64,000 nt of DNA from Mucilaginibacter dorajii (GTDB lineage: Bacteria > Bacteroidota > Bacteroidia > Sphingobacteriales > Sphingobacteriaceae): NCBI RefSeq assembly GCF_024808255.1, contig NZ_JANTYS010000001.1, forward strand, positions 124,001 to 188,000. Reading direction: 5' to 3'. This document shows positions 52,180-60,541 of this stretch, piece by piece; the stretch's first letter is position 1, and each line of letters opens with the position of its first letter. A model generated the notes under the pieces. The model was not told the origin of the DNA. It worked only from the letters and a program-made list of their open reading frames with translations, and did no database searches. Made by a program: the position numbers and the translations under genes.

Positions 52180-54906
52180 ATGCATGATCAATTCTGGAAC
52201 CTTGCATCAAAAAAACTGGATAATGAAGCGACGGAGGAAGAAGAGCTCGAACTGGAGCGGCTGCTGAAAAGTTACCCGCTTTTAAAAGTCACCTACTTCC
52301 TATTGTCCGAACATTGGAAGTTAAAGCTGCAACATACAGAAGAAGATAGTGCCAGGCTTTTTGAGGGCATATTAAAAAAAATAGAAGTTAACCCACCAGC
52401 AGCTGAACTAAAACCTCGCTTGCAGGAGCAAAACACTGCGAAAAGCCCCTATGCTTTAGCAAACTACAATAAAGTTTACCAATTAATCAATATGGGCATG
52501 ATCAAGAACTATATCAAAGTACTCCTGCGGCAAATCATCAATCAAAAAGCCTATGCTGCCATCAACATCGGCGGCTTAGCCATCGGGATGGCCTGCGCAG
52601 GCCTGATTTTTTTATGGGTGGGTAACGAACTGACCTATGACCATAGCCATAAGCAGCGCGAAAACCTGTATAGTATCCAGGTTAACCAAACCACAGCCGG
52701 CAATACCTTCACCATGGCATCTACGCCGCGATTGATGGCGGCCGCTATCAAATCAGAAATCCCTGGGATCGTGAATACCTGCCGCATTTCGGACCAGGAT
52801 GAACGTTCGCTGTTTACCATCGGGGATAACGGCATATACGCCTCGGGGAAATATGCTGACCCGGCGCTGTTCAGCATGTTCACTTTACCATTTGTTGAAG
52901 GTAATGCCAATACGGTATTTTCAAACACCTATTCCGTGGTGCTTACTGAAAAAGCAGCAATCAAATTTTTCGGGCATACCACCAATATTGTCGGAAAAAC
53001 AGTGAAGATGAATAATCAACATGATTATGTAGTCACCGGGGTGTTGAAAGACCTCCCTGAAAACAGCAGCCTGCAATTTGAATGGCTCGCGCCTTATCAG
53101 GCGAATCTCCGGCAGGAACAGATCACCTACGGCCCCCATGAAGAAACCTGGGATAGTTATGGACCGTTTACTTATGTGCAATTAGCCCCTTCCGCAAGCT
53201 TGCCCTCGGTCAATAAGCAACTGGCCGCTTTTATACATCAGCGGGACCCTAAACAGACAGCGGCGGCTTTCCTGTTCCCCATGCGCGACTGGCATTTGTA
53301 CAGCGAATTTGCCAATGGCAAGCAAACCGGCGGAGGCCGGATCAGTCAGGTGCGTATGCTGACAGGGATCGCCTGGATCATTCTGCTGGTAGCCTGCATC
53401 AATTTCATGAACCTCTCCACGGCCAGGAGTGAAAAACGTGCCAAGGAGATCGGCGTGCGTAAAGTACTGGGATCGGGCAGGAAGAAGTTGATCTTTCAAT
53501 TTATTGCCGAGTCATTGATCTTGTCTTTCATCGCAGCGTTATGCGCTTTATTTTTGATGGCTTTGGCATTACCCGCGTTTAATAACCTGGTCCAGGAAAA
53601 CCTCGTTCTGGGCTTAACTGAACCGATGCACTGGATCGCCTTGTTGTTGATCGTTATGATCTGCGGATTTGTAGCGGGCAGCTATCCCGCGCTTTACCTT
53701 TCCTCCTTTGATCCCCTGAAAGTATTAAAAGGGTTGAGGCTGAAAACCGGAAATGCGGCCCTGATCAGGCAAGGCCTGGTTGTCGTTCAATTTGCCATCT
53801 CGGTGATCTTTATTATCAGCACCTACGTCGTTTATTTACAATTGCAACATGTAAAAAACCGCAACCTTGGTTTCAATAAAGATAATTTGCTGGAAATAGA
53901 TATGCAGCACACATTTGCCAGGGATTTCCAGGTGGTCAAATCAGAGTTGCTAAAATCCGGCGCTGTTGCCAATGTCGCTATGGCAGATCATACCACCATT
54001 GATGGCGGCAATACCCGCGACGACCTCATGTGGCCGGGTAAGCCTGCGGATAGCAAAATAGCCGTGTCCAGAAGGAACATCAGTGCGGAATTTATTTCCA
54101 CATCCGGTATGCGGCTGTTAAGCGGTAAAGATTTCAACAGCAATGTCACAGCAGACAACGTTAACGTGGTGATCAGCGCGTCTTTTGCCAAACTGATCGG
54201 CAAGGATAGCCCGGTCGGACAAATTATCCGGATGCCGGATAACAATAACCAGGCGGTGATCAAAAATTACACGGTGATAGGTGTTGTAGCCGACTACATC
54301 TATGGCAATATGTATGGTAAACCGATGCCGGTCATATTTTTTTGTCAGCCGCCATCGGCGTTTGACGCCAACCTGCTTTACGTTCGCATTAAAGAAGGCC
54401 GTAATTCCCAACAGACTTTAGCAGACATTGGCGCAGCGATCAGGAAGATCAATCCGGCCTATCCTTTCCAGTATAAATTTGTGGATGACCAGTTCAACGC
54501 GATGTTTGTGGGTGAAATGCTGACCAGTAAATTATCCGGCGTTTTCGCCATACTGGCCATCCTGATCTCCTGTCTTGGTTTATTCAGCCTCGCTGCTTAT
54601 ACCGCCGAAAGAAGGTTGAAAGAAATAGGGATCCGCAAGGTGCTGGGAGCCAGTGTCACCGGTATCGTGGGTATGCTTTCTACAGGCCTGATGCAGTTAG
54701 TTGCTATTTCCTGTGTGATTGCATTTCCCATCGCCTGGTGGATCATGCACGGCTGGCTGCAGGGATATGAATACCGGATCAGTGTGGACTGGTGGATCTT
54801 CGCCTTGGCTGGTTTATCCGCAACGCTGATCGCCTTAGCGACCATTAGCTTTCAGGCCGTTAAGGCAGCTATTGCCAATCCGGTTAAGAGTCTGAGAAGC
54901 GAATGA
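52180..54906 (+). CDS. FtsX/MacB-type permease with FecR-like N-terminal extension
   Basis: A 908-residue chain. Residues 1-70 (FWNLASKKLDNEATEEEELELERLLKSYP) resemble the cytoplasmic N-terminus of FecR-type anti-sigma factors (KL.NEAT.EE..EL). After a linker, Met107 (MIKNYIKVLLRQIINQKAYAAIN) begins a typical MacB/FtsX permease with two periplasmic domains and two FtsX bundles, ending NPVKSLRSE like copy 1. So all three large permeases of this region carry an extra regulatory-looking N-terminus. Whether this extension binds a sigma factor is untested; no sigma gene is adjacent. Confidence 0.82.
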   Translation: MHDQFWNLASKKLDNEATEEEELELERLLKSYPLLKVTYFLLSEHWKLKLQHTEEDSARLFEGILKKIEVNPPAAELKPRLQEQNTAKSPYALANYNKVYQLINMGMIKNYIKVLLRQIINQKAYAAINIGGLAIGMACAGLIFLWVGNELTYDHSHKQRENLYSIQVNQTTAGNTFTMASTPRLMAAAIKSEIPGIVNTCRISDQDERSLFTIGDNGIYASGKYADPALFSMFTLPFVEGNANTVFSNTYSVVLTEKAAIKFFGHTTNIVGKTVKMNNQHDYVVTGVLKDLPENSSLQFEWLAPYQANLRQEQITYGPHEETWDSYGPFTYVQLAPSASLPSVNKQLAAFIHQRDPKQTAAAFLFPMRDWHLYSEFANGKQTGGGRISQVRMLTGIAWIILLVACINFMNLSTARSEKRAKEIGVRKVLGSGRKKLIFQFIAESLILSFIAALCALFLMALALPAFNNLVQENLVLGLTEPMHWIALLLIVMICGFVAGSYPALYLSSFDPLKVLKGLRLKTGNAALIRQGLVVVQFAISVIFIISTYVVYLQLQHVKNRNLGFNKDNLLEIDMQHTFARDFQVVKSELLKSGAVANVAMADHTTIDGGNTRDDLMWPGKPADSKIAVSRRNISAEFISTSGMRLLSGKDFNSNVTADNVNVVISASFAKLIGKDSPVGQIIRMPDNNNQAVIKNYTVIGVVADYIYGNMYGKPMPVIFFCQPPSAFDANLLYVRIKEGRNSQQTLADIGAAIRKINPAYPFQYKFVDDQFNAMFVGEMLTSKLSGVFAILAILISCLGLFSLAAYTAERRLKEIGIRKVLGASVTGIVGMLSTGLMQLVAISCVIAFPIAWWIMHGWLQGYEYRISVDWWIFALAGLSATLIALATISFQAVKAAIANPVKSLRSE

Positions 54907-55305
54907 GTTTGCGGGTTATCATAAAGAGATAAGAGCAATCGAAAAGGGAGCTATCTTGGCGATTTACAGGGAATCGGGCAAGATGGCCTTATATGTCCTA
55001 TGGTGAAAGACACGAAAAAGAGGTCTGGGCCGCCTTTCAAAAAGAGATATACAGCACCCATAATGATAATTGGGTAAGTACCGGCAATAAGCCGGATCTG
55101 CCCGATCAACCTGGATTATGCTGATGGAAACGAGATCAGGGACTTTTTAAAACAATCGGGGTACACAAAGAAATAGCCGCGCTGTATCAGTCTATTTGTT
55201 AACCGTAGGCTATCAAACTATTAAAGCGGGCTTTACCGCACCTATAAAAAGTCAAGGATCGAGGTAACAAAAGCGTAATTTAAAAACAGAAACAAATTAT
55301 TCCGA
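54907..55305. pseudogene. Gap with frame-shifted ORF remnant
   Basis: From the ATG at 54993 a frame reads MSYGERHEKEVWAAFQKEIY and on to a stop at 55122-55124. The next frame continues as YADGNEIRDFLKQSGYTKK with a stop at 55174-55176. The composition is protein-like in both, so one gene fragment with a single frameshift is likely. I do not recognise it. The remaining 130 bases before the ABC gene show nothing clear. Confidence 0.4.
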
Positions 55306-55941
55306 ATGCTGCAATTTCATAAATTTCAAAAGTTCTATGGCCGTTATCTGGCGTTGAAAATTGGTGATGTTCTTATCGAACCAGGCGTTTACTGGGTAAA
55401 GGGTGTGAATGGTTCGGGGAAAAGCACGCTTTTGAAAACCATTGCCGGAATATTGTGGTTCGATGGTGACATCTTGATTGATGGAAAATATAGTGTTAAA
55501 AAAACGCCGGTTGCCTACCGCAAACTGGTGAACTTTGCAGATGCGGAGCCACTTTTTCCGGAATTTTTAACCGGTAAAGAAATGGTTGATTTATTTCTAT
55601 ACGCCAAGGGCGCATTAGCCGGCCAGGAGAAATATTTTATTGAAAGTATGCAAATGCAGTCATTTATCGACCAGCCAATAGGTGCCTATTCAAGCGGAAT
55701 GTTAAAGAAGTTATCTTTGATACTGGCTTTCATTGGCAACCCAAAACTGATTTTACTGGATGAGCCTTTAATTACACTGGATACGGATTCGTTAGGTATC
55801 CTTTATCAGTGGATCCTTTTCATGAAACAACAAAATGGAACCAGTTTCATTTTATCTTCCCACCAGGATTTGGACAGCAGTAAATTGAGCGGCGCGAAGG
55901 AAATTTTAGTTGAAACGCAAATATTAAAAATAACGTCTTGA
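55306..55941 (+). CDS. ABC transporter ATP-binding protein
   Basis: This 211-residue ATPase has Walker A GVNGSGKSTLL, an ABC signature YSSGMLKKLSLI in place of LSGGQ, Walker B LILLDEP and the switch His in LSSHQD. The shortened signature and size are typical of small exporter ATPases of Bacteroidota. It overlaps its permease by the TGATG arrangement, so the two are translated together. Substrate unknown. Confidence 0.9.
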   Translation: MLQFHKFQKFYGRYLALKIGDVLIEPGVYWVKGVNGSGKSTLLKTIAGILWFDGDILIDGKYSVKKTPVAYRKLVNFADAEPLFPEFLTGKEMVDLFLYAKGALAGQEKYFIESMQMQSFIDQPIGAYSSGMLKKLSLILAFIGNPKLILLDEPLITLDTDSLGILYQWILFMKQQNGTSFILSSHQDLDSSKLSGAKEILVETQILKITS

Positions 55942-57080
55942 TGCTTTCTCCGTTAACCCGATCTTTAATAAAAATTTTTGCGTATGGCTTTTTCAGGATA
56001 AACTCTGGTTTTTTGGTATTTCTTTTTGGAATGCTGATCAGCTACTGCTTTTTTATGAATACGGTTGGCGATGTAAAACTCATCCCTCCTGAACAATTAA
56101 CCTACTATCATTTTATCATCGTTATTAATTTCATCAGCAGTCCGTTGGTAACACTTATCGTGGGTTTGGCATGGCTTATTTATGCGGTCAAAAGCTGGAT
56201 TTATGTGACTAAACAGCTATCAGCGCCCGGGAATCAATTTTTATTTTATAGTATAACATCATTAAGTAAAATAAAAGTTTTGAAAAGCTGGTTTTTGACA
56301 CAATCAGTCATTTTCGCGCCGCTTATCTTTTATTGGATTTTTGCCTTTGCGTTCGGCATTGCTTTTCATCATTATTTTATACCGTTCCTCATCCTGTTGT
56401 ATCTATTGCTGCTTACACTTGTGAGTGCAGTTATTTATAACCTGTCCATTAATTCCCTGCAAAATGAGCATGCGAGATCTTATTTGATAAACCTGGTCCG
56501 GGATTTTAGAAAGCCCTATTATACGTTGTTTATCTATCAGATAGCCGATAAAATGAAGATCGGCTTCATCCTGGTCAAAATAATATCCTATCTTATAATT
56601 GCCGTTTCAATTTCTTCGTTTGCCGAACCCTATAGTGATTTACGCGTAGCCGGTTTAGTCATGCTGGCGATCATAACGGGCCATAGCTTTATGATTTACC
56701 AGCACCATCGTTTTGACGAAACACGTTTGAGTTTTTTGAGAAATTTACCTTTTAAACGTTACCGGCTTTTTTTTAATCAGACCTTAGTTTACCTATGGCT
56801 TATTTTACCGGAAATCGTCTGGCTTTTTAGTAAATTCAATTTTTTTATGTCAATAATCGCATTATTTCTGGGGATAAGCACGGCTCTGTTATTTCGCAGT
56901 ATTTTATATTGGACAGGGCTTAGAATGAACCGGTATCTCCCATTGGTTTTCTTGCTGTTCATTTTAGAATTTTATACCGTGATGTTTAAATTGAGTGTCC
57001 CGTTATTGATTTTCAATTTTGTTCTTTCCTGGATAATATTTTTAAAAAAATACTATAATTCCAACGTTACTATTTCCTAG
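55941..57080 (+). CDS. ABC transporter permease, unknown substrate
   Basis: The start is the ATG at 55941, whose first base is the last of the ATPase stop codon; the frame also contains a TTG three bases earlier. The protein has 379 residues and about ten hydrophobic segments, with no large soluble domain. It is Phe-, Ile- and Leu-rich, Lys-poor and has low similarity to known permeases; the call rests on the coupled ATPase gene. It could export a peptide or lipid. The 3' end is followed by a 500-base gap. Confidence 0.8.
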   Translation: MLSPLTRSLIKIFAYGFFRINSGFLVFLFGMLISYCFFMNTVGDVKLIPPEQLTYYHFIIVINFISSPLVTLIVGLAWLIYAVKSWIYVTKQLSAPGNQFLFYSITSLSKIKVLKSWFLTQSVIFAPLIFYWIFAFAFGIAFHHYFIPFLILLYLLLLTLVSAVIYNLSINSLQNEHARSYLINLVRDFRKPYYTLFIYQIADKMKIGFILVKIISYLIIAVSISSFAEPYSDLRVAGLVMLAIITGHSFMIYQHHRFDETRLSFLRNLPFKRYRLFFNQTLVYLWLILPEIVWLFSKFNFFMSIIALFLGISTALLFRSILYWTGLRMNRYLPLVFLLFILEFYTVMFKLSVPLLIFNFVLSWIIFLKKYYNSNVTIS

Positions 57081-57589
57081 AAACGCTTTGGCAGCCGCGC
57101 TCACCGATGCCGCATACCGGGTAGGTCACCTAAGAAAACTCCGGTTATCCCATAAGGGAGCGGTAACGATAGGTATTTGAAACAGTTATCAAAGCTTTTA
57201 GAGGTTTTGGCTGAGATTTCTAAAAACAATGAAAAGAATTGTAGTTCCCGAAAATCATAAGGCATTGAGGGTCAAATAGTTATCGATAATGGCATTTTGC
57301 ATCCTCCTGATAATGAGATCAAAACGAAATAATAGCAAGTCCGTGCTATTGGGGGAAAGTCTTTTTGGGTTGCTGTAATTTTGAACAGGTGTTGTATTAT
57401 GGTCATAACAATTAGGTGGTAACCATGGAACGGCCATACTAATGTTATATTCGTATTATTATAATCATACGCCTATCACTACGCATTATGTCTAAGTTAC
57501 AGAAAAACGACTATGGGTATCTTACATACCAATGTTTACCCGTCATTTTATAATAGAGTTAGCATTCAGTTCATGGATGGCACGATGAT
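57081..57589. other. Intergenic gap without supported features
   Basis: About 510 bases lie between the ABC permease and the converging TetR gene. A short minus-strand frame at 57255-57437 has no coding character. No terminator with a clear T-run is visible. Confidence 0.5.
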
Positions 57590-58174
57590 CTAAAGGCTGT
57601 TTAGGTACTTTTTAAATTCCTGCAAAAACGAAGTATAAGAAGATCTGCCAAGTACTTTGCCCATATAGCGTGCTCCACCGTAGCCGGAGATCACATAGCT
57701 TGCGATGTTTTCAGCATGATGTTCCTTTGCCAGTTGCTGCTGGTCCTGGGCTGCACGGATAGCGTTTTCAAGTTCTGCCTGCCAGGCCATGATCACACGG
57801 GTCAGCGCCTTATGAAAGTTGGCATTCAGTGAGGCCATTTCTTCGATCAAGTTAACCACCGGGCACCCGAACTCCACCTTAAAGAATTGATGGTTGGATA
57901 ATAGCGCTTTCATCATCCCGTAGATATTCTCGCGGATATCCCCCGGCTTTTTCAGCGAGTCCCCTAATAGCGGGATCATATTGGGATACATGATCTCATT
58001 GATCACTGCCAGGCCCATTTCTTCCTTGTTCTTAAAATGATAGAAAAAAGCACCCTTGGTAACTTGTGTCGTGGCAATGATCTCATCAATGCTGGTAGCC
58101 TGGTAACCTCTTTCGTAAATCAGATCAAACGCCTTTTGCACAATCGCCAGACGTGTAGCCGCTGCCTTTGCCAT
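57590..58174 (-). CDS. TetR/AcrR-family repressor (first)
   Basis: A 194-residue protein with an N-terminal TetR HTH (about 9-55: YERGYQATSIDEIIATTQVTKGAFFYHFKNKEEMGL) and a C-terminal helical ligand domain containing FGCPVVNLIEEMA, a phrase shared by the NemR-like group that responds to electrophiles. Its operator is probably TACTAATTAGTA, five bases upstream of the ATG, so it should repress itself. The same kind of site lies before the GNAT gene. It is read in the same direction as the next TetR gene, 48 bases away. Confidence 0.9.
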   Translation of the reverse strand: MAKAAATRLAIVQKAFDLIYERGYQATSIDEIIATTQVTKGAFFYHFKNKEEMGLAVINEIMYPNMIPLLGDSLKKPGDIRENIYGMMKALLSNHQFFKVEFGCPVVNLIEEMASLNANFHKALTRVIMAWQAELENAIRAAQDQQQLAKEHHAENIASYVISGYGGARYMGKVLGRSSYTSFLQEFKKYLNSL

Positions 58175-58195
58175 AAAATACTAATTAGTACGTTT
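58175..58195. promoter_or_regulatory. TetR-type operator overlapping the leader of the first TetR gene
   Basis: TACTA-AT-TAGTA is a perfect 12-bp palindrome at 58179-58190, extended by AAAA on the left and CGTTT on the right. It matches the site before the GNAT gene at 60481-60502. Being right next to the ATG it would block translation start or transcription. Confidence 0.65.
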
Positions 58196-58222
58196 GCAAA
58201 CATAGAAAATTTAACCGCCGGA

Positions 58223-58834
58223 TTAACAACCCGTTAAAATACTTTCGGCTATACGTTTATTTAAAGCGGCTACCTTGACATCGCCGAGGCCCTGCGCCAC
58301 GATGACCGATCCGGTGATCAGACTTAACAATTGCGGAAAAAGTATCTTTACTTCATCCGGTTCTACAAGTGCTTTGAGACGCGTTTTAATAAAATCTCCC
58401 CAATGCTCAAAATAAAGATCGACCTTGCCCCTAAGCTCCTTTACATCCCCCTGGTTAAAATCATTTAAACCACGGGCAAAAGCGCAGCCATTAAAATCAT
58501 CTTCAGAGAACCATTGTTCCAGGAAATCAAATATTGCCAAAATCTCCGCTTTAGCCCCGCCTTTCACACGCGAAACGTGCTTATCAAGCTCTGAAAACCG
58601 GAGCCAGTCCTTAGATTCAAGATAGGCAGCGATAACTTCGTTCTTTGACGGGAAGTGATTATAAAAAGTTCTTTTTGACACGCTGCTTTCTGCAATGAGC
58701 CGGTCAATTCCAATGTTATTAACGCCATATTCATTAAAAAGCGCACTCGCTGTTTTCAAAATTCGGTCCCGGGGTTTGAGTGATTCAATTGTATCTGCGC
58801 GCAGATCTTTAAGATTTGATGCTTCAGCTTTCAT
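58223..58834 (-). CDS. TetR-family repressor (second)
   Basis: The protein has 203 residues with an N-terminal HTH (about 22-68: ILKTASALFNEYGVNNIGIDRLIAESSVSKRTFYNHFPSK) and a ligand domain with CAFARGLNDF. It is divergent from the carbonic-anhydrase-like gene, and the shared 129-base gap holds a long operator candidate. Repression of that gene and of itself is the simplest model. Confidence 0.88.
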   Translation of the reverse strand: MKAEASNLKDLRADTIESLKPRDRILKTASALFNEYGVNNIGIDRLIAESSVSKRTFYNHFPSKNEVIAAYLESKDWLRFSELDKHVSRVKGGAKAEILAIFDFLEQWFSEDDFNGCAFARGLNDFNQGDVKELRGKVDLYFEHWGDFIKTRLKALVEPDEVKILFPQLLSLITGSVIVAQGLGDVKVAALNKRIAESILTGC

Positions 58835-58855
58835 AGATCATCTATTTGTCAATTT

Positions 58856-58917
58856 ATAAAAAGCACACTAATCTGTCTACTTTTTATTGGGAAAGTACAC
58901 AAATCTGTCTACTTTTG
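58856..58917. promoter_or_regulatory. Operator/promoter between TetR and carbonic anhydrase-like gene
   Basis: CACTAATCTGTCTACTTTT (58866-58884) is repeated at 58898-58916 with one change, a period of 32 bases. Each copy lies in an inverted repeat: ATAAAAAG-n16-CTTTTTAT (58856-58887) and AAAGTA-n12-TACTTT (58892-58915). The second copy contains TACTTTTG at 58910-58917, a Bacteroidota -7 box (TAnnTTTG), with TTG at 58887-58889 at the right distance for a -33 box. The repressor would therefore cover the promoter. Confidence 0.65.
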
Positions 58918-58947
58918 TCAAAGATAATATTAAAATACATTTTCAAT

Positions 58948-58956
58948 AAAGGAGGG
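58948..58956 (+). promoter_or_regulatory. Strong Shine-Dalgarno before the carbonic anhydrase-like gene
   Basis: AAAGGAGGG lies 7 bases before the ATG at 58964. Full Shine-Dalgarno sites are rare in Bacteroidota, where A-rich leaders are usual, so this suggests strong expression or foreign origin. Confidence 0.6.
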
Positions 58957-58963
58957 AAAAAAA

Positions 58964-59554
58964 ATGACAAATTTCAGCGAACACGAATTCAGGAAACAAC
59001 CCTGGTTCGATCAAAACAACTTCCCCGGTTTCGATCAGGCTATCCCGATGAAATCTATTGTGATCTATTGCTTTGATCCGCGCGCAGCCAATATTCCGAA
59101 CGCAATTGCAGCCTACTTTGGGGATGAGGTCTATCCCGGCGAAAACATCCTGGACGAAGCCGGCAACAATGTAGGTTCGACACAAACCTTGTTTACGCTA
59201 TCAAACGCCGGCGGCCGGGCTATCGGCGCTTTGCAGTCAGTTGCTACGATGAACCACCTGTTCAACAACTTAGAAAGGTTAATTGTGGTGCACCATTCAT
59301 TTTGCGGGGCGACGTCATTTGAGCCGAACCAGCTTATTGAGAAATTTCATGATCACTATCATGCAGATATCTCGAACATGTGGAATCATGATGACCTGGC
59401 GATTCTGGATTACGACAAATCGATCAGGCATGATGTAGAACTGCTAAGATCAAGCCCGGCAACACCGAAAAAAATGAAGATCTATGGTTTCTTCTACGAT
59501 ATCAATTCCGGCAAATTAACCGAGCTGCTGAGCGATATTCCGGTAGCAGCATAA
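58964..59554 (+). CDS. Beta-carbonic anhydrase-like protein
   Basis: This 196-residue protein has the beta-carbonic anhydrase active-site plan: CxDxR (Cys36, Asp38, Arg40 in CFDPR) and HxxC (His111, Cys114 in HHSFCG). They supply two Cys and one His for zinc and the Asp-Arg pair. The end, YGFFYDINSGKLTEL, is also family-like. The chain is shorter in the middle than canonical enzymes and the CFDPR/HHSFCG spellings are those of divergent branches, so another hydrolytic activity is possible. It is under control of the divergent TetR gene and is followed by a terminator. Confidence 0.8.
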   Translation: MTNFSEHEFRKQPWFDQNNFPGFDQAIPMKSIVIYCFDPRAANIPNAIAAYFGDEVYPGENILDEAGNNVGSTQTLFTLSNAGGRAIGALQSVATMNHLFNNLERLIVVHHSFCGATSFEPNQLIEKFHDHYHADISNMWNHDDLAILDYDKSIRHDVELLRSSPATPKKMKIYGFFYDINSGKLTELLSDIPVAA

Positions 59555-59561
59555 AAATAAT

Positions 59562-59607
59562 AAAACAGAAAGGCTCCCGCCTTCATGACGGGAGCTTTTC
59601 TGTTTTT
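59562..59607. terminator. Terminator after the carbonic anhydrase-like gene
   Basis: AAACAGAAA(G)GCTCCCG pairs with CGGGAGC-TTTTCTGTTT around an 8-9-base loop, followed by T-rich sequence. It lies 8 bases after the stop codon. Confidence 0.85.
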
Positions 59608-59764
59608 AACAGCCGAAGATTTTGTTATTCGTTTCCCTCTAACAAAACCGCCATGTGATGCCTTTTTTACCAGGCCGCTTTATGAGCACAGGGATAGCGA
59701 AGATACGCTCATCAGCTCATTGTTTGGTAATCCCGATGTCCGTTCGCTGTTTCTGCTCAATTAA
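59603..59764 (+). pseudogene. Tail of an unrecognised gene
   Basis: One frame with no start codon reads FLTAEDFVIRFPLTKPP, then FFTRPLYEHRDSEDTLISSL and GNPDVRSLFLLN before a stop at 59762-59764. The hydrophobicity and acidic pattern look protein-like. It overlaps the terminator before it and the end of the GNAT gene on the other strand. It is probably a fragment left by a deletion. Confidence 0.35.
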
Positions 59765-60447
59765 GCCGGTCGTTGTTTCTGAAGAATATAGAAATACATA
59801 TCGCTGCGCACTTCAAACCCGATCTTTTTATACACTTCATAAGCCCGGTCGTTGCCGTCAGCGACGTGCAATATCGGGATATTCCCGGCTTGCAGGATCT
59901 GGTTGATCTGAAACTCCACCAATTGCTTCGCATAACCCCGCCCGGTATAGTCAGGATGGGTACATACGGCGCTGATCTCGACATATGGCAACGGCTTCAT
60001 GCGGTGCCCCGCCATGGCAATAAGCCTATCGCCGTCAAATATGCCGTAATAATTACCAAAGTCAATAGTACGGTCATCAAATGGGCCGGGATGGGTCAGT
60101 TTGGTTAACACGATCATCTGCGGAATATGCTCATTGCTCAATCTGACCAGGTTGGAGGTATTCACCGCTTTGATATCACCATCATAGATCATTTGACGGC
60201 CTTTGATCGGGCTAAGCAATTTCCACATTTCAGGTATTGCTGTTTCAACAGGGGTAACATAGCCGATCGGGCCGTCAAAAGGCAACAAATCAAAAAGCTG
60301 CTGAAAACTATCCGGTTGCAGTTCCTTAAATCCAATAAAAGGAGATACTTCCGGAGAGAAATATTTGATGTGGCGGGTACCGTTGGCAAGCTTTGCGTTT
60401 CCGGTTGCCAAAGCATTAAATGCGGGATTATCCAATATATGTTTCAC
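59761..60447 (-). CDS. GNAT-family N-acetyltransferase
   Basis: A 228-residue protein whose C-terminal half is a GNAT domain with the acetyl-CoA loop THPDYTGRGYAKQLVEF (about 168-184) and VADGNDRAYEVYKKIGF near the end (FR47-like branch). The first 110 residues form a second, degenerate fold. Substrate unknown. A TetR-type operator lies 34 bases before the start, the same motif as that of the TetR gene at 57590, so it may be a target of that repressor. Confidence 0.85.
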   Translation of the reverse strand: MKHILDNPAFNALATGNAKLANGTRHIKYFSPEVSPFIGFKELQPDSFQQLFDLLPFDGPIGYVTPVETAIPEMWKLLSPIKGRQMIYDGDIKAVNTSNLVRLSNEHIPQMIVLTKLTHPGPFDDRTIDFGNYYGIFDGDRLIAMAGHRMKPLPYVEISAVCTHPDYTGRGYAKQLVEFQINQILQAGNIPILHVADGNDRAYEVYKKIGFEVRSDMYFYILQKQRPA

Positions 60448-60480
60448 TTTTTTGATCGCTTGGTTAACAAATGTAAATTA

Positions 60481-60502
60481 AAACATACTATTTAGTATGT
60501 TT
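60481..60502. promoter_or_regulatory. TetR-type operator before the GNAT gene
   Basis: AAACATACTA-TT-TAGTATGTTT is a perfect palindrome with 10-base arms. It shares TACTA-n2-TAGTA and the flanking AAA(C)/GTTT with the site before the TetR gene at 58175-58195. Confidence 0.75.
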
Positions 60503-60541
60503 CTTGGTAAAATGGCTCTCATCTAAAGAATGTATGTCAGC

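Noticed and set aside
57255..57437. 60-codon minus-strand frame in the gap after the ABC permease
   Set aside because: Composition is unlike real genes here, and no similarity to any known family is apparent.
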